DNA of 64,000 nucleotides. It comes from Neisseriaceae bacterium. GTDB lineage: Bacteria; Pseudomonadota; Gammaproteobacteria; Burkholderiales; Neisseriaceae. Positions 18,401 to 26,424 of this stretch are shown piece after piece (the stretch's first letter is position 1; each line of letters starts with the position of its first letter). A program made the position numbers and the translations under genes. The notes under the pieces were generated by a model. The model did no database searches, was not told the DNA's origin, and worked only from the letters and a program-made list of their open reading frames with translations. The stretch is from positions 1 through 64,000 of the forward strand of contig JAFTFY010000021.1 in NCBI GenBank assembly GCA_017458185.1, written 5' to 3'.

Positions 18401-18907
18401 ATGAAAAAATATTTATTACTGACATTGCCTATTTTGTTGGCAGCATGTGCTCCACATGGTGATTTACGCTCTTGGATGGAGCAAACCAAGCAGAATGCTA
18501 TGAATTCTGTTCCAAAACCCAAGCCTGTTGAGCCACCTGTGTATATGCCGTATGAACCGCCCGAGTTCTCTGGTTTGAATGCATTTGACGGCAGTCGCTT
18601 GAATTTGGCACGCAGTGAGGATTTGGGTCCCAATGCTCCTGACTTTCAACGCCCCAGAGAAATTTTGGAAGGTTTTGGCTTGGATCGGGTTGAATATGTG
18701 GGTTCTTGGGAGAAAGCAGGACAACGACATGGTTATGTGAAAGTTGACGACCATGTTTATACTGTGCGTGCTGGCAATTACATGGGAACCGACTTTGGTG
18801 TGATTACTGAAATTACACCAGACAAAATTGTTTTGGATGAAACCATTCAAAATGCCGAAGGCGAATGGATTCATCGCCCAGCAGAAGTTCCACTTTCCGT
18901 GAAATAA
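18401..18907 (+). CDS. pilP: Type IV pilus lipoprotein PilP
   Basis: This 168-residue lipoprotein has signal peptide MKKYLLLTLPILLAAC with a lipobox Cys at residue 16. The Pro-rich linker (PKPKPVEPPVYMPYEPPE) and the beta-domain (VGSWEKAGQRHGYVKVDDHVYTVRAGNYMGTDFG) match the PilP fold that docks PilNO to the secretin PilQ. It sits between pilO and pilQ. Confidence 0.94.
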   Translation: MKKYLLLTLPILLAACAPHGDLRSWMEQTKQNAMNSVPKPKPVEPPVYMPYEPPEFSGLNAFDGSRLNLARSEDLGPNAPDFQRPREILEGFGLDRVEYVGSWEKAGQRHGYVKVDDHVYTVRAGNYMGTDFGVITEITPDKIVLDETIQNAEGEWIHRPAEVPLSVK

Positions 18908-18926
18908 TTTAAAAATAGAGGTATAG

Positions 18927-20771
18927 ATGATGAAAAAAGTTACCGTAAAAGTGTTGTCCGGATTAAGCTTATCCGTACTGATGGTTTCTGCTTGGGCGGA
19001 ACCTATTCAGAATGCCAATGCTCCATTGACACAGCAACAAGTGTCTCGCCGAGTGATCAACAATGTGGCTAATGTTGAAATGAGTTTCAACAAGGGCACC
19101 AATAATGCAGGGATAATGAGTTTTTCTTTACCTGCAAAACATTCTGCCCCCAAAGTTGAGCGTACTCGCAATGAGTTAATCCTAACTTTCTCCGATTTGC
19201 CTTTGGCTGCCAATGCACAAAGAAGTTATGATGTTTCCGAGTTTGGTACCCCTGTTCGCAATGTGTCATTGCAACGCATGGGTAATGACACTAAAATCGT
19301 CATTGCCAATGGTGTGGCTTGGGATTATTCTGCGAAAGACAATGGTACACAATATGTGGTTACCGTGAGCAATCAGGCAGCCTTATTCAATGCTTTGGAT
19401 GAGCGTCCCAAACCTAAGTCATTCAAAGGTGGTCGTGTTACTTTGGACTTCCAAGATGTCGATGTACGCACTATTTTGCAAATTATTGCCAAGGAATCAG
19501 GTCAAAACATTGTGGCCAGTGATTCTGTTCAAGGCAAAATGACCTTGAACTTAAAAGATGTGCCCTGGGATCAAGCTTTGGATTTGGTTATGCAAGCACG
19601 CGACTTGGATATGCGTCAGCATGGTAATGTGTGGAATATTGCACCGCGTCGTGAATTGCTCAATCAGGAACGCGAACAGATGCGTGGTCGTCGTGAACTG
19701 GCGGAGTTGGGTGTGTTACTGTCTCGTACTTATCAACTGAAATACAAGAGCGTTGAAGAGTTTAAGACAATGTTGGAGAACACTGCCAAAGGTGGTGGTG
19801 GTAGCAACTCTAACAATAACAGTATTTTGACCTCTCGTGGTAGTGCAATGTTTGATACCACTACCAACACGATGATTGTTACTGATACGCAAGAGGTCAT
19901 CAATAAGTTTGATCGTTTGGTTGCACAGTTGGATGTGCCTGTGCGTCAAGTGATGATTGAAGCACGCATTGTGGAAGCCAATGAGGGTTTCGGTCGTGAG
20001 TTGGGTGTGAAGTGGAGTGCCAATGTTATTGGAAACGGTAATCATGCCACTACTGGTGTTGGAGGGGGGCATTCTTTGGCTGGTTTTAATAATAATGGTA
20101 CTGATGTAAGTTGGACCCCAACTTATGGAACGGCTACTGGTCCAAACGGTACTCAAATGACGACTGTTAATTACGGTCAGCCGAATATTAACTTACCTGC
20201 TTCCGCTGCAACTTCTGCCATTACTTTATTCCGACAAACTGCACACGGTTTCTTGGGTTTAGAGTTGTCCGCAATGCAAGAAAACAATAAAGGTAAGATT
20301 GTTTCCAGCCCACGCGTTTTAACTCAAGACCGTAAAGAAGCGTCTTTGTCAGAAGGTTTGGAAGTTCCTTACCAAGTGGCAACTTCTTCGGGTGCAACTG
20401 CGATTCAATTCAGAGATGCGGTTACAGGTTTGAAAGTAACACCACAAATCACACCTGATGGTAATGTGATTATGACCTTGAAAGTCAGCAAAAATACCGT
20501 TGATCGTTATTTGAACAGCGGTGATGCTGTGTTAAGCAAAAAAGAAGTGGAAACTTCTGCTATGGTTGAAAATGGTGGCACCATGGTTGTGGGTGGTATT
20601 TATGTAGAAGAAAATACCGATAATGCAGGTAAAGTGCCTTTGTTGGGTGATATTCCTGTATTGGGCAATTTGTTCAAACACACTACGAAGAGAAAAGCAC
20701 GTCGTGAGTTGTTAATCTTCGTTACCCCACGCATTATTGATACTATGAATACCAGTAATTTGAATTATTGA
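18927..20771 (+). CDS. pilQ: Type IV pilus secretin PilQ
   Basis: This 614-residue outer-membrane secretin forms the gated channel for pili and for incoming DNA. A signal peptide ends at AWA (about residue 25). One AMIN peptidoglycan-binding domain follows, then the secretin/TonB short N-terminal domain (TLDFQDVDVRTILQIIAKESGQNIV), an N1-type domain with a Gly/Asn-rich insert, and the secretin core ending in VPLLGDIPVLGNLFKH. It is shorter than Neisseria meningitidis PilQ (about 760). The small basic octapeptide repeats and one AMIN domain of that protein appear to be missing. Confidence 0.95.
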   Translation: MMKKVTVKVLSGLSLSVLMVSAWAEPIQNANAPLTQQQVSRRVINNVANVEMSFNKGTNNAGIMSFSLPAKHSAPKVERTRNELILTFSDLPLAANAQRSYDVSEFGTPVRNVSLQRMGNDTKIVIANGVAWDYSAKDNGTQYVVTVSNQAALFNALDERPKPKSFKGGRVTLDFQDVDVRTILQIIAKESGQNIVASDSVQGKMTLNLKDVPWDQALDLVMQARDLDMRQHGNVWNIAPRRELLNQEREQMRGRRELAELGVLLSRTYQLKYKSVEEFKTMLENTAKGGGGSNSNNNSILTSRGSAMFDTTTNTMIVTDTQEVINKFDRLVAQLDVPVRQVMIEARIVEANEGFGRELGVKWSANVIGNGNHATTGVGGGHSLAGFNNNGTDVSWTPTYGTATGPNGTQMTTVNYGQPNINLPASAATSAITLFRQTAHGFLGLELSAMQENNKGKIVSSPRVLTQDRKEASLSEGLEVPYQVATSSGATAIQFRDAVTGLKVTPQITPDGNVIMTLKVSKNTVDRYLNSGDAVLSKKEVETSAMVENGGTMVVGGIYVEENTDNAGKVPLLGDIPVLGNLFKHTTKRKARRELLIFVTPRIIDTMNTSNLNY

Positions 20772-20790
20772 TATTGAGGTTAAATATGTT

Positions 20791-20828
20791 AAACTGCCTG
20801 CTATGAAAAATACAGGCAGTTTTTTTTT
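20791..20828 (+). promoter_or_regulatory. Terminator-like hairpin enclosing the aroK start codon
   Basis: AAACTGCCTG (20791-20800) pairs with CAGGCAGTTT (20813-20822), followed by an uninterrupted T-run to 20828. The 12-nt loop contains the aroK ATG at 20803. It looks like an intrinsic terminator or attenuator between pilQ and aroK that would also sequester the start codon. Confidence 0.65.
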
Positions 20829-21318
20829 GGTGGGCTTACCAGGTGCGGGCAAAAGCACTTTGGGCAAGGCTTGGGCTCGCCATTTGGGGTATGCTTTTGT
20901 CGATGCCGATCAGTTTTTGGTGGATCGCACAGGGGTGGATATTCCCACGATTTTCGCTTTGGAAGGTGAAATGGGTTTTCGTTGTCGCGAAAGGGCGGTG
21001 ATTGATGAACTTACCCAGCGTCAAAGCGTTGTATTAGCCACAGGTGGCGGTGCGGTGTTGAATGAACAAAATCGCACGGCTTTGCGTGAGCGTGGGCGTG
21101 TGGTTTATTTGTATGCAACGCCTGATGAGTTGTATCATCGTTTGCGTTATGATAAAGGACGCCCCCTGTTGCAAGTGGAAAATCCGTTGGCAAAATTAAA
21201 CGATTTATACGCACAACGCGACCCCTTGTATCGTGAAATTGCTGATGATATTGTGGATATTAACGGCAAAACCTGCATGCAAGCCATTGATACTTTATTG
21301 AAAGAATTGAAAAAATAA
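20803..21318 (+). CDS. aroK: Shikimate kinase
   Basis: This 171-residue kinase phosphorylates shikimate at the 3-OH in aromatic amino-acid synthesis. The P-loop GLPGAGKST lies at about residues 11-19, followed by the shikimate-binding DAD motif (FVDADQ), the FR at GFRCRE and the GGGAV motif (ATGGGAVL). It follows pilQ, a gene order kept in Neisseria, and is one base from overlapping the extended aroB frame. Confidence 0.95.
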   Translation: MKNTGSFFLVGLPGAGKSTLGKAWARHLGYAFVDADQFLVDRTGVDIPTIFALEGEMGFRCRERAVIDELTQRQSVVLATGGGAVLNEQNRTALRERGRVVYLYATPDELYHRLRYDKGRPLLQVENPLAKLNDLYAQRDPLYREIADDIVDINGKTCMQAIDTLLKELKK

Positions 21319-21371
21319 TGTTCAGGCTGCCTGAAAACCGAACAAACCTTATTGATTTACTTGGAATAAAT

Positions 21372-22460
21372 ATGATTTTAACCGTCAATACTCCGTCTAA
21401 CAGTTATCCGATTTATATCGGTGCGAATTTATGTGATTTATTGCAACAATATGCGGCACAGCATACGGCACGCAGTTGTATGATTGTTACCAACGAAACC
21501 ATTGCTCCTTTGTATTTGCAACAGGTGGCACAAGTTTTTCAGGCAGCCTGTAACACTGTGCATAGCGTGATTTTGCCTGACGGTGAAGAATACAAAAACT
21601 TAACCACGCTCAATTTAATTTATGACGCACTGATGCAAAAGAGAATGGAACGCAAATCTACACTGATTGCGTTAGGCGGCGGTGTTGTGGGCGATATGGC
21701 AGGTTTTGCGGCGGCAACTTATCAACGCGGTATGCCGTTTATTCAAATTCCGACCACACTGTTAAGCCAAGTGGATTCATCGGTTGGCGGCAAAACGGCG
21801 GTGAATCACCCAATGGGCAAGAATATGATAGGGGCGTTTTATCAGCCGCAGGCCGTGTTTGCCGCCCACAATGTATTGCAAACATTGCCCGAACGCGAAT
21901 TTAGTGCGGGTTTGGCAGAAGTGATTAAATATGCTTTGTTGGGTGATAAAGACTTTTTGGCGTGGTTAGAGCAGAATATCACGGCGTTAATGCAGCACGA
22001 TGCAGATGCGTGGAGCAAGACAGTAGAAAAATGCTGTGCGAAGAAAGCCGAGATTGTGTCGGCGGACGAGAAAGAAAGCGGTGTGCGTGCTTTGCTTAAT
22101 TTAGGGCATACTTTTGGGCATGCGATTGAAACCGAAATGGGCTATGGCAACTGGTTACACGGCGAAGCGGTTGCTGCAGGCATGGTTGCCGCTTGCCGTT
22201 TATCGGAAAAAATGGGCTATATAACGCCTGATGATACACGCCGCGTACAAACGCTATTAGCGGCAGCAAAATTGCCCACGCAACCGCCACGCTTTGCGTT
22301 TGAAAAATGGTTGTCGCATATGCAGCACGATAAAAAAGTGCAGGGCGGCAAAATGCGTTTTGTGGTGCTGCACGAGTTAGGCAAGGCGGCGGTTGAAGAA
22401 TGTAATGACACGGAATTATTGCGTTCGGCTTTACAAGAATGGCTGCCTGAAAGGGTATAA
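21372..22460 (+). CDS. aroB: 3-dehydroquinate synthase
   Basis: This 362-residue NAD- and zinc-dependent enzyme makes 3-dehydroquinate from DAHP. Motifs: [34 protein letters not shown] (NAD-binding), [21 protein letters not shown], and the metal ligands Glu in LAEVIKY and His in [12 protein letters not shown] and [12 protein letters not shown] chose Met at 21372. The frame open from 21318 reads through a DUS (FRLPEN) and has no family match there. A DUS remnant (about 21540) and a C-terminal WLPERV also come from DUS-like sequence. Confidence 0.95.
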   Translation: MILTVNTPSNSYPIYIGANLCDLLQQYAAQHTARSCMIVTNETIAPLYLQQVAQVFQAACNTVHSVILPDGEEYKNLTTLNLIYDALMQKRMERKSTLIALGGGVVGDMAGFAAATYQRGMPFIQIPTTLLSQVDSSVGGKTAVNHPMGKNMIGAFYQPQAVFAAHNVLQTLPEREFSAGLAEVIKYALLGDKDFLAWLEQNITALMQHDADAWSKTVEKCCAKKAEIVSADEKESGVRALLNLGHTFGHAIETEMGYGNWLHGEAVAAGMVAACRLSEKMGYITPDDTRRVQTLLAAAKLPTQPPRFAFEKWLSHMQHDKKVQGGKMRFVVLHELGKAAVEECNDTELLRSALQEWLPERV

Positions 22461-22493
22461 AAGGGTTTCAGGCAGCCTGAAACCTTTTAACAG

Positions 22494-22542
22494 CAACGCC
22501 TTGCGGCGTTGTTGATGGGTTAGCAAACCCACCTTACGGCGT
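22494..22542. repeat. Modular hairpin block between DUS copies
   Basis: CAACGCC-TTGC-GGCGTTG and TGGGTTAGCAAACCCA lie between DUS at about 22468 and 22556. Confidence 0.65.
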
Positions 22543-22612
22543 TTCTGTATTTTTTCAGGCAGCCTGAAACGGAGTAGGGCAAACGCTGTGAAGTTAAAAC
22601 CTAAATCCCACA

Positions 22613-22645
22613 AAAAAAGACATTCCCAAAAAGAATGTCTTTTTT
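22613..22645. terminator. Bidirectional terminator between aroB and bamD
   Basis: AAAAAAGACATTC pairs with GAATGTCTTTTTT around the loop CCAAAAA. The A/T tails serve both converging genes. Confidence 0.92.
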
Positions 22646-22660
22646 AATCAAATTAAATAG

Positions 22661-23470
22661 TTATTTACTTCGCCAATCCCACCAAGCCACTTTTTTCGGG
22701 TTTTTCCAGCCTGTTTGCAAGTATTTGCTGTTGGGGTAATTGTGTTCCAACACACGGCGTGCGTCTTGTGCGAGTGTGGGTTGTTGCATTTTGTCATACG
22801 CACTCATCATCATTGCCAACGCTTCTTCCACGAAAGGCGTGTTTTGAAAGCCTGTAACAATATTTTTCGCCCGATTTGCCGCCGCTAAATACGCTCCGCG
22901 TTCCATATAATATCGTGCCACAGCCATTTCGTGTCCGCCCAAAGCATGTACAATTTTCACCATGCGTTCTTTGGCATCATTTGCGTAGCGACTGTTGGGG
23001 TAGCGTTTCACTAATTCGGCAAAGGTTAAATAGGCTTCACGGTTGGCGGTTGGGTCGCGGTCTGACCAGTCTTGGGCAGCCACTTTGTTCATAAACGAGC
23101 GATCTTCGTTAAAATGCACCGTGCCTTTCAGATATAAAATATAATCCATATCTTTGTGGTTGGGGTAATCGCGTTGAAATTGCTCGATTTCTGCCAAAGC
23201 CTTGTCTTTTTCTTCGTCTAAATAAAGTGCGTATGCACTATCCATTTGGGCTTGCTGGGCAAAGCGACCGTAGGGAAAACGCGATTTTAATAAGCCATAT
23301 AACTTGACGGCACGCGTATAATTACCCTTTTGCAACTCATCATGGGCTTCGGTGTACAGTTTTTCCACTGGCCAGTCTTGGGTAATTTGTGCGTCCGTGT
23401 CGGTTGTGCTTGTGGCACAAGCAGTCAGCAACACGGCGGATACGATAACAGGTAAAACAAATTTTTTCAT
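22661..23470 (-). CDS. bamD: Outer-membrane protein assembly factor BamD (ComL)
   Basis: This 269-residue lipoprotein is an essential partner of BamA in inserting beta-barrel proteins and was named ComL for its competence phenotype in Neisseria. The signal peptide ends in a lipobox LTAC (Cys at about residue 18). Five TPR-like repeats follow (YTRAVKLYGLLKSRFPYGRFAQQAQMD and similar). The phrases ITQDWPVEKLY and RDPTANREAYLTFAELVKRYPNS match Neisseria ComL closely. I chose Met at 23470 (MKKFVLP), directly abutting the divergent rluD start. The upstream frame to 23557 is antisense to rluD and lacks support. Confidence 0.95.
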   Translation of the reverse strand: MKKFVLPVIVSAVLLTACATSTTDTDAQITQDWPVEKLYTEAHDELQKGNYTRAVKLYGLLKSRFPYGRFAQQAQMDSAYALYLDEEKDKALAEIEQFQRDYPNHKDMDYILYLKGTVHFNEDRSFMNKVAAQDWSDRDPTANREAYLTFAELVKRYPNSRYANDAKERMVKIVHALGGHEMAVARYYMERGAYLAAANRAKNIVTGFQNTPFVEEALAMMMSAYDKMQQPTLAQDARRVLEHNYPNSKYLQTGWKNPKKVAWWDWRSK

Positions 23471-24562
23471 ATGATGAATGTGTCTGATTTTGAAAGTGAA
23501 GATTATAGCGAAGTTTCGAGCCTTGCGGACGAAATTGAACTGACTATTGATAATCAATATGCGGGAATGCGTTTAGACGCATGTTTGGCAAATATGCTGC
23601 CTGAATACTCCCGTTCTCGCATAACCGATTGTATTAAAAAGGGTTTTGTTTCTATTGATCATCGTGTTGCATCGCCCAAAATGAAAGTTGTGGGCGGCGA
23701 AAAGATTATTTTCAGGCTGCCTGAAAAGGTAGAAACCGCTAACTTTGCCCCTGAAAATATCCCTTTAAATATTATTTACGAAGATGATGCGATTTTGGTG
23801 ATTGATAAACCTGCACATTTAGTGGTTCACCCTGCGGCGGGCAACTGGACGGGCACGCTTTTGAATGGCTTATTGCATTACTGCCCTGCCTTGCAAACCG
23901 TGCCACGAGCAGGCATTGTGCATCGCTTGGATAAAGACACCACAGGTTTAATGGTTGTTGCCAAAACCGTGCCTGCTCAAACCGATTTAATTCGCCAGTT
24001 GCAAGAGCGAAGCGTCAAACGCATTTACCGAGCGATTGCCAACGGCGTTGTGCCGTATGACGGCAAAATTGAAACGCAAATCGGACGCAATCCGCACAAT
24101 CGCCTGAAAATGGCAGTGGTGCAATTCGGCGGCAAGCCAGCGATTACGCATGTAACCGTTTTAGAACGCTTTGAAACCCATTCTTACATTGAATGTGCAT
24201 TAGAAACAGGTAGAACGCACCAAATTCGCGTGCATTTAAGAGAAGCCCGTCACCCATTAGCAGGCGATCCACTATACGGCAACCCACGCCACGCCTGCAA
24301 TGAACCCGTTAAAGCCGCCATACACAATTTAGGCAGACAGGCTCTGCACGCTTGCAAATTAAGTTTGATACACCCCATATCGGGCGAAGCAGTGTCGTTC
24401 AAAAGCGAATTACCCGCCGATTTCAAAGCCGTACTCGCCGTCCTGCGTGGCGAATATGTGATGGCTACCCCATTTTCAGGCAGCCTGAAAGACGATTTTG
24501 ACGATGACACTTTTGACGATGATGACGACAACGGCGTGGAAGTGGTTTATGTGAGAGAGTAG
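23471..24562 (+). CDS. rluD: 23S rRNA pseudouridine synthase RluD
   Basis: This 363-residue enzyme makes pseudouridines 1911/1915/1917 in 23S rRNA helix 69. An N-terminal S4 domain (RLDACLANMLPEYSRSRITDCIKKGFVSID) is followed by the catalytic motif GIVHRLDKDTTGLMVVAK with the active-site Asp, then GRTHQIRVHL and HPLAGDPLYG. The acidic C-terminal tail carries runs of Asp. Two DUS are translated, as FRLPEKVE after the S4 domain and FSGSLKDD before the acidic tail. The ATG is adjacent to the bamD start with no spacer; ATG at 23474 is an alternative. Confidence 0.94.
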   Translation: MMNVSDFESEDYSEVSSLADEIELTIDNQYAGMRLDACLANMLPEYSRSRITDCIKKGFVSIDHRVASPKMKVVGGEKIIFRLPEKVETANFAPENIPLNIIYEDDAILVIDKPAHLVVHPAAGNWTGTLLNGLLHYCPALQTVPRAGIVHRLDKDTTGLMVVAKTVPAQTDLIRQLQERSVKRIYRAIANGVVPYDGKIETQIGRNPHNRLKMAVVQFGGKPAITHVTVLERFETHSYIECALETGRTHQIRVHLREARHPLAGDPLYGNPRHACNEPVKAAIHNLGRQALHACKLSLIHPISGEAVSFKSELPADFKAVLAVLRGEYVMATPFSGSLKDDFDDDTFDDDDDNGVEVVYVRE

Positions 24563-24794
24563 TTTGAGATAGTGAGCAGTGAGTAGTGAGCAGTTGTTTC
24601 GTCAAGCCTTACGGCTTGATGGTTTTCAGATAATGCTTCGATTTTCAGGCAGCCTGAAAACCTAACTCGTCATTGCGAGAAAGCACGAAGTGCTGACGAA
24701 GCAATCTTCAAATAATTGTCGCAAGACAACTATTTGGGTAGCGTATTAAGATACAACGGCAATGCAAAAAAGTTTTCAGGCAGCCTGAAACCAT
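24563..24794. repeat. DUS, heptamer and REP-like repeats downstream of rluD
   Basis: The gap holds a short GTGAGCA/GTGAGTA-type heptamer run (about 24574-24595), the hairpin TCAAGCC-TTAC-GGCTTGA, DUS at about 24643 and 24776, and a REP-like element at 24669-24708 with inner arm AGCAC-GAA-GTGCT. No gene is seen. Confidence 0.7.
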
Positions 24795-25151
24795 TTAACA
24801 ACGCCCTGCGGCTTGTAACAATGCGTTGCAATTCGGATTATTTTGTTTTTTGGCATGATTACCGTTTGACGCACCTAATTTTGTGCAAATAGCGTCCGAA
24901 GTAACCGCCACAACCGAAGTAAAGTAGCATTTGTATTCATTGCCACGAGTATCTTTGACACGGTAATTAACTGCGTCCATTGAACTCGTTACCGAACCAA
25001 GTATAACACTTAATTCAGACGCACGCACACCAGTGGCGGTTTCGGCTTTGTCTATCATTGTGGCTTCCGAAGTGGTTTTTGATGAGATTGTGCCACAAGC
25101 GGTAAGCGTAGCAAGAATGGCAATCAATGCCAAAGATTGTTTGATTTTCAT
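24795..25151 (-). CDS. Small lipoprotein of unknown function
   Basis: A 118-residue protein with signal peptide and lipobox LTAC (Cys at residue 19), so predicted to be lipidated. Four further Cys follow in the mature part (YKCYF, AICTKL, NPNCNA and GRC at the C-terminus). The family is not recognised. It is the third gene of a minus-strand cluster with the Pmp3-like and PH-domain genes. Confidence 0.68.
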   Translation of the reverse strand: MKIKQSLALIAILATLTACGTISSKTTSEATMIDKAETATGVRASELSVILGSVTSSMDAVNYRVKDTRGNEYKCYFTSVVAVTSDAICTKLGASNGNHAKKQNNPNCNALLQAAGRC

Positions 25152-25199
25152 TGCGTTTTTTCCTTATAAAAAGCGTTCAGGTAGCCTGAACGCATTGAT

Positions 25200-25391
25200 T
25201 TATCGATTATTTAATGCTTTTTGAATTTTCTTATCCGTTTTATACGAACTTAACGAGAAAATTGCCCATAAAGCGGCTGGTATCCAACCAATTAAGGTAA
25301 ATTGCAAAATCAGGCAAATAATGCCTGCAATCGGTCTGCCAATGGTGAAAAACAACACAAACGGCAAGAAAATTGCCAATAAAAGTCTCAT
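25200..25391 (-). CDS. Small Pmp3/YqaE-like membrane protein
   Basis: A 63-residue protein with two membrane helices (about 2-22 and 25-50). The core IAGIICLILQFTLIGWIPAALWAIF fits the Pmp3/YqaE pattern (L-T-x-L-G-x-I-P-x-x-x-H/W-A). Members of that family are small hydrophobic proteins linked to membrane stress and ion leak. The charged tail SSYKTDKKIQKALNNR is longer than usual. It is followed by a lipoprotein gene and preceded by a PH-domain gene on the same strand. Confidence 0.65.
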   Translation of the reverse strand: MRLLLAIFLPFVLFFTIGRPIAGIICLILQFTLIGWIPAALWAIFSLSSYKTDKKIQKALNNR

Positions 25392-25415
25392 AATGATTTC
25401 CTTTTTGAAAAACAG

Positions 25416-25847
25416 TTAGTTAGAAGATTTTTGTTGCTGATGAATTTCATCTAAATAATCGTTCAAACGATTGCGAAAACTCATCGGAGCGTGAATTAAA
25501 GGAATAGGCGTTCTTGAACCTGCACCAATAACCCTAATCGTTCCATAATTCAAAATACGACCTAAAACACCTTGTTCTACATTCACACTTTCAACTTTTT
25601 CTAAACGCAATTCAGCGGTATCTCGTTTAATCCAGCCAAACTTGCCAATCACTCGTTTATTTGTAAAAGCCAATTCTGTGGTTAAAACTTCAATAACTGC
25701 CCACAAAATAATCAACAATCCCAAACCATAAAACAATAACAGCAATATACCAATAATTAGTTTAGGTAATTCTGCCCACCAAGACACTTTGGCACGATGA
25801 ATGACTTGCTCATCTCGTCCAAGATTTTGTTCGATATAACTTACCAT
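25416..25847 (-). CDS. Membrane-anchored bacterial PH-domain protein (YdbT-like)
   Basis: A 143-residue protein with two hydrophobic helices (about 30-58), then a bacterial PH (bPH2) domain: LAFTNKRVIGKFGWIKRDTAELRLEKVESVNVEQGVLGRILNYGTIRVIGAG is the diagnostic core. Function in the family is unknown. GGAGAAC lies about 11 nt before the ATG. It is divergent from an HTH regulator across tandem palindromes, which may regulate it. Confidence 0.82.
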   Translation of the reverse strand: MVSYIEQNLGRDEQVIHRAKVSWWAELPKLIIGILLLLFYGLGLLIILWAVIEVLTTELAFTNKRVIGKFGWIKRDTAELRLEKVESVNVEQGVLGRILNYGTIRVIGAGSRTPIPLIHAPMSFRNRLNDYLDEIHQQQKSSN

Positions 25848-25891
25848 AAAGATAAGTTCTCCGTTAATTTAACAAAAATAAGTGCATTTTC

Positions 25892-25910
25892 TGCACCTAA
25901 AACAGGTGCA
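25892..25910. promoter_or_regulatory. Palindromic operator 1
   Basis: TGCACC-TAAAACA-GGTGCA, perfect 6-bp arms. A weaker GTGCA-TTTTC-TGCAC overlaps on its left (25882-25896). It lies between the PH-domain and HTH genes. Confidence 0.7.
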
Positions 25911-25918
25911 TTATACAT

Positions 25919-25937
25919 TGCACCTAAAATCGGTGCA
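25919..25937. promoter_or_regulatory. Palindromic operator 2
   Basis: TGCACC-TAAAATC-GGTGCA, the same palindrome 27 bp centre to centre from operator 1. It ends at the base before the HTH start codon, where it would block both transcription and the ribosome site. A TATACA -10-like element (25912-25917) lies between the two. Confidence 0.7.
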
Positions 25938-26189
25938 ATGAAAAATCTTCGTTTATCTATTCATTCATCGGAACACTTGTGGCTACGCACGCTTTTGACG
26001 GAACGCCGCAAGGCGTTAGGCTATTCGCAACGCGATTTAGCAGAAAAAATGGGCGTGATTTATTCATTTATCGGTAAAGTAGAAACAGGCGACAGACGCT
26101 TGGATATATTTGAATTTATTGAATATTGTCAGTGCCTGGAACTCAATCCTACGGATATTCTGCAAGAAATACAACAGCAATTCGCTTAA
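25938..26189 (+). CDS. XRE-family helix-turn-helix regulator
   Basis: An 83-residue DNA-binding protein. The HTH core is LLTERRKALGYSQRDLAEKMGVIYSFIGKVETGDRRLDIFEFIEYCQCLELNPTDIL, a single XRE domain with little else. I start at 25938 (MKNLRLSIH); the open frame from 25797 crosses the operators and the PH gene. There is no Shine-Dalgarno, and operator 2 sits where it would be, so translation may be leaderless or weak. Likely autoregulator. Confidence 0.8.
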   Translation: MKNLRLSIHSSEHLWLRTLLTERRKALGYSQRDLAEKMGVIYSFIGKVETGDRRLDIFEFIEYCQCLELNPTDILQEIQQQFA

Positions 26190-26395
26190 AAATAGATTTT
26201 AACTTCGCCTAAATTCAGGCTGCCTGAAAAACTACTCTCCAAAGCGAGAGCCGTATGCCATAACGAAATCGGTTGTTCCATGCAAAACCCCATATCATCA
26301 TCACAAACTTCATTATTTCTTCCCAAAAAGCAGACTTCTTTTTCCAAAGATGAAAACAATTTGCATTTGCGTTCAATATTGTGGATAATAACCAT
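26186..26395 (-). CDS. Possible small protein of unknown function
   Basis: A 69-codon frame whose C-terminal part is encoded by a DUS (FSGSLNLG). It overlaps the HTH stop by 4 bases and starts inside the 26394-26409 palindrome. No ribosome-binding site is seen and the family is not recognised, so it may not be expressed. Confidence 0.28.
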   Translation of the reverse strand: MVIIHNIERKCKLFSSLEKEVCFLGRNNEVCDDDMGFCMEQPISLWHTALALESSFSGSLNLGEVKIYF

Positions 26396-26409
26396 TCTTA
26401 AATAAGAAT
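26394..26409. promoter_or_regulatory. Palindrome upstream of efeU (possible iron-responsive operator)
   Basis: ATTCTTA-AA-TAAGAAT is a perfect 16-bp palindrome 15 bp before the efeU ATG. The preceding GGATAATAACC adds Fur-box-like A/T steps. efe operons are Fur-controlled elsewhere; the match here is only partial. Confidence 0.4.
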
Positions 26410-26424
26410 GAATATCGAAATAAT

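Noticed and set aside
18019..18874. Long ORFs antisense to pilO and pilP
   Set aside because: Shadows of the pil coding frames; no start signals and atypical composition.
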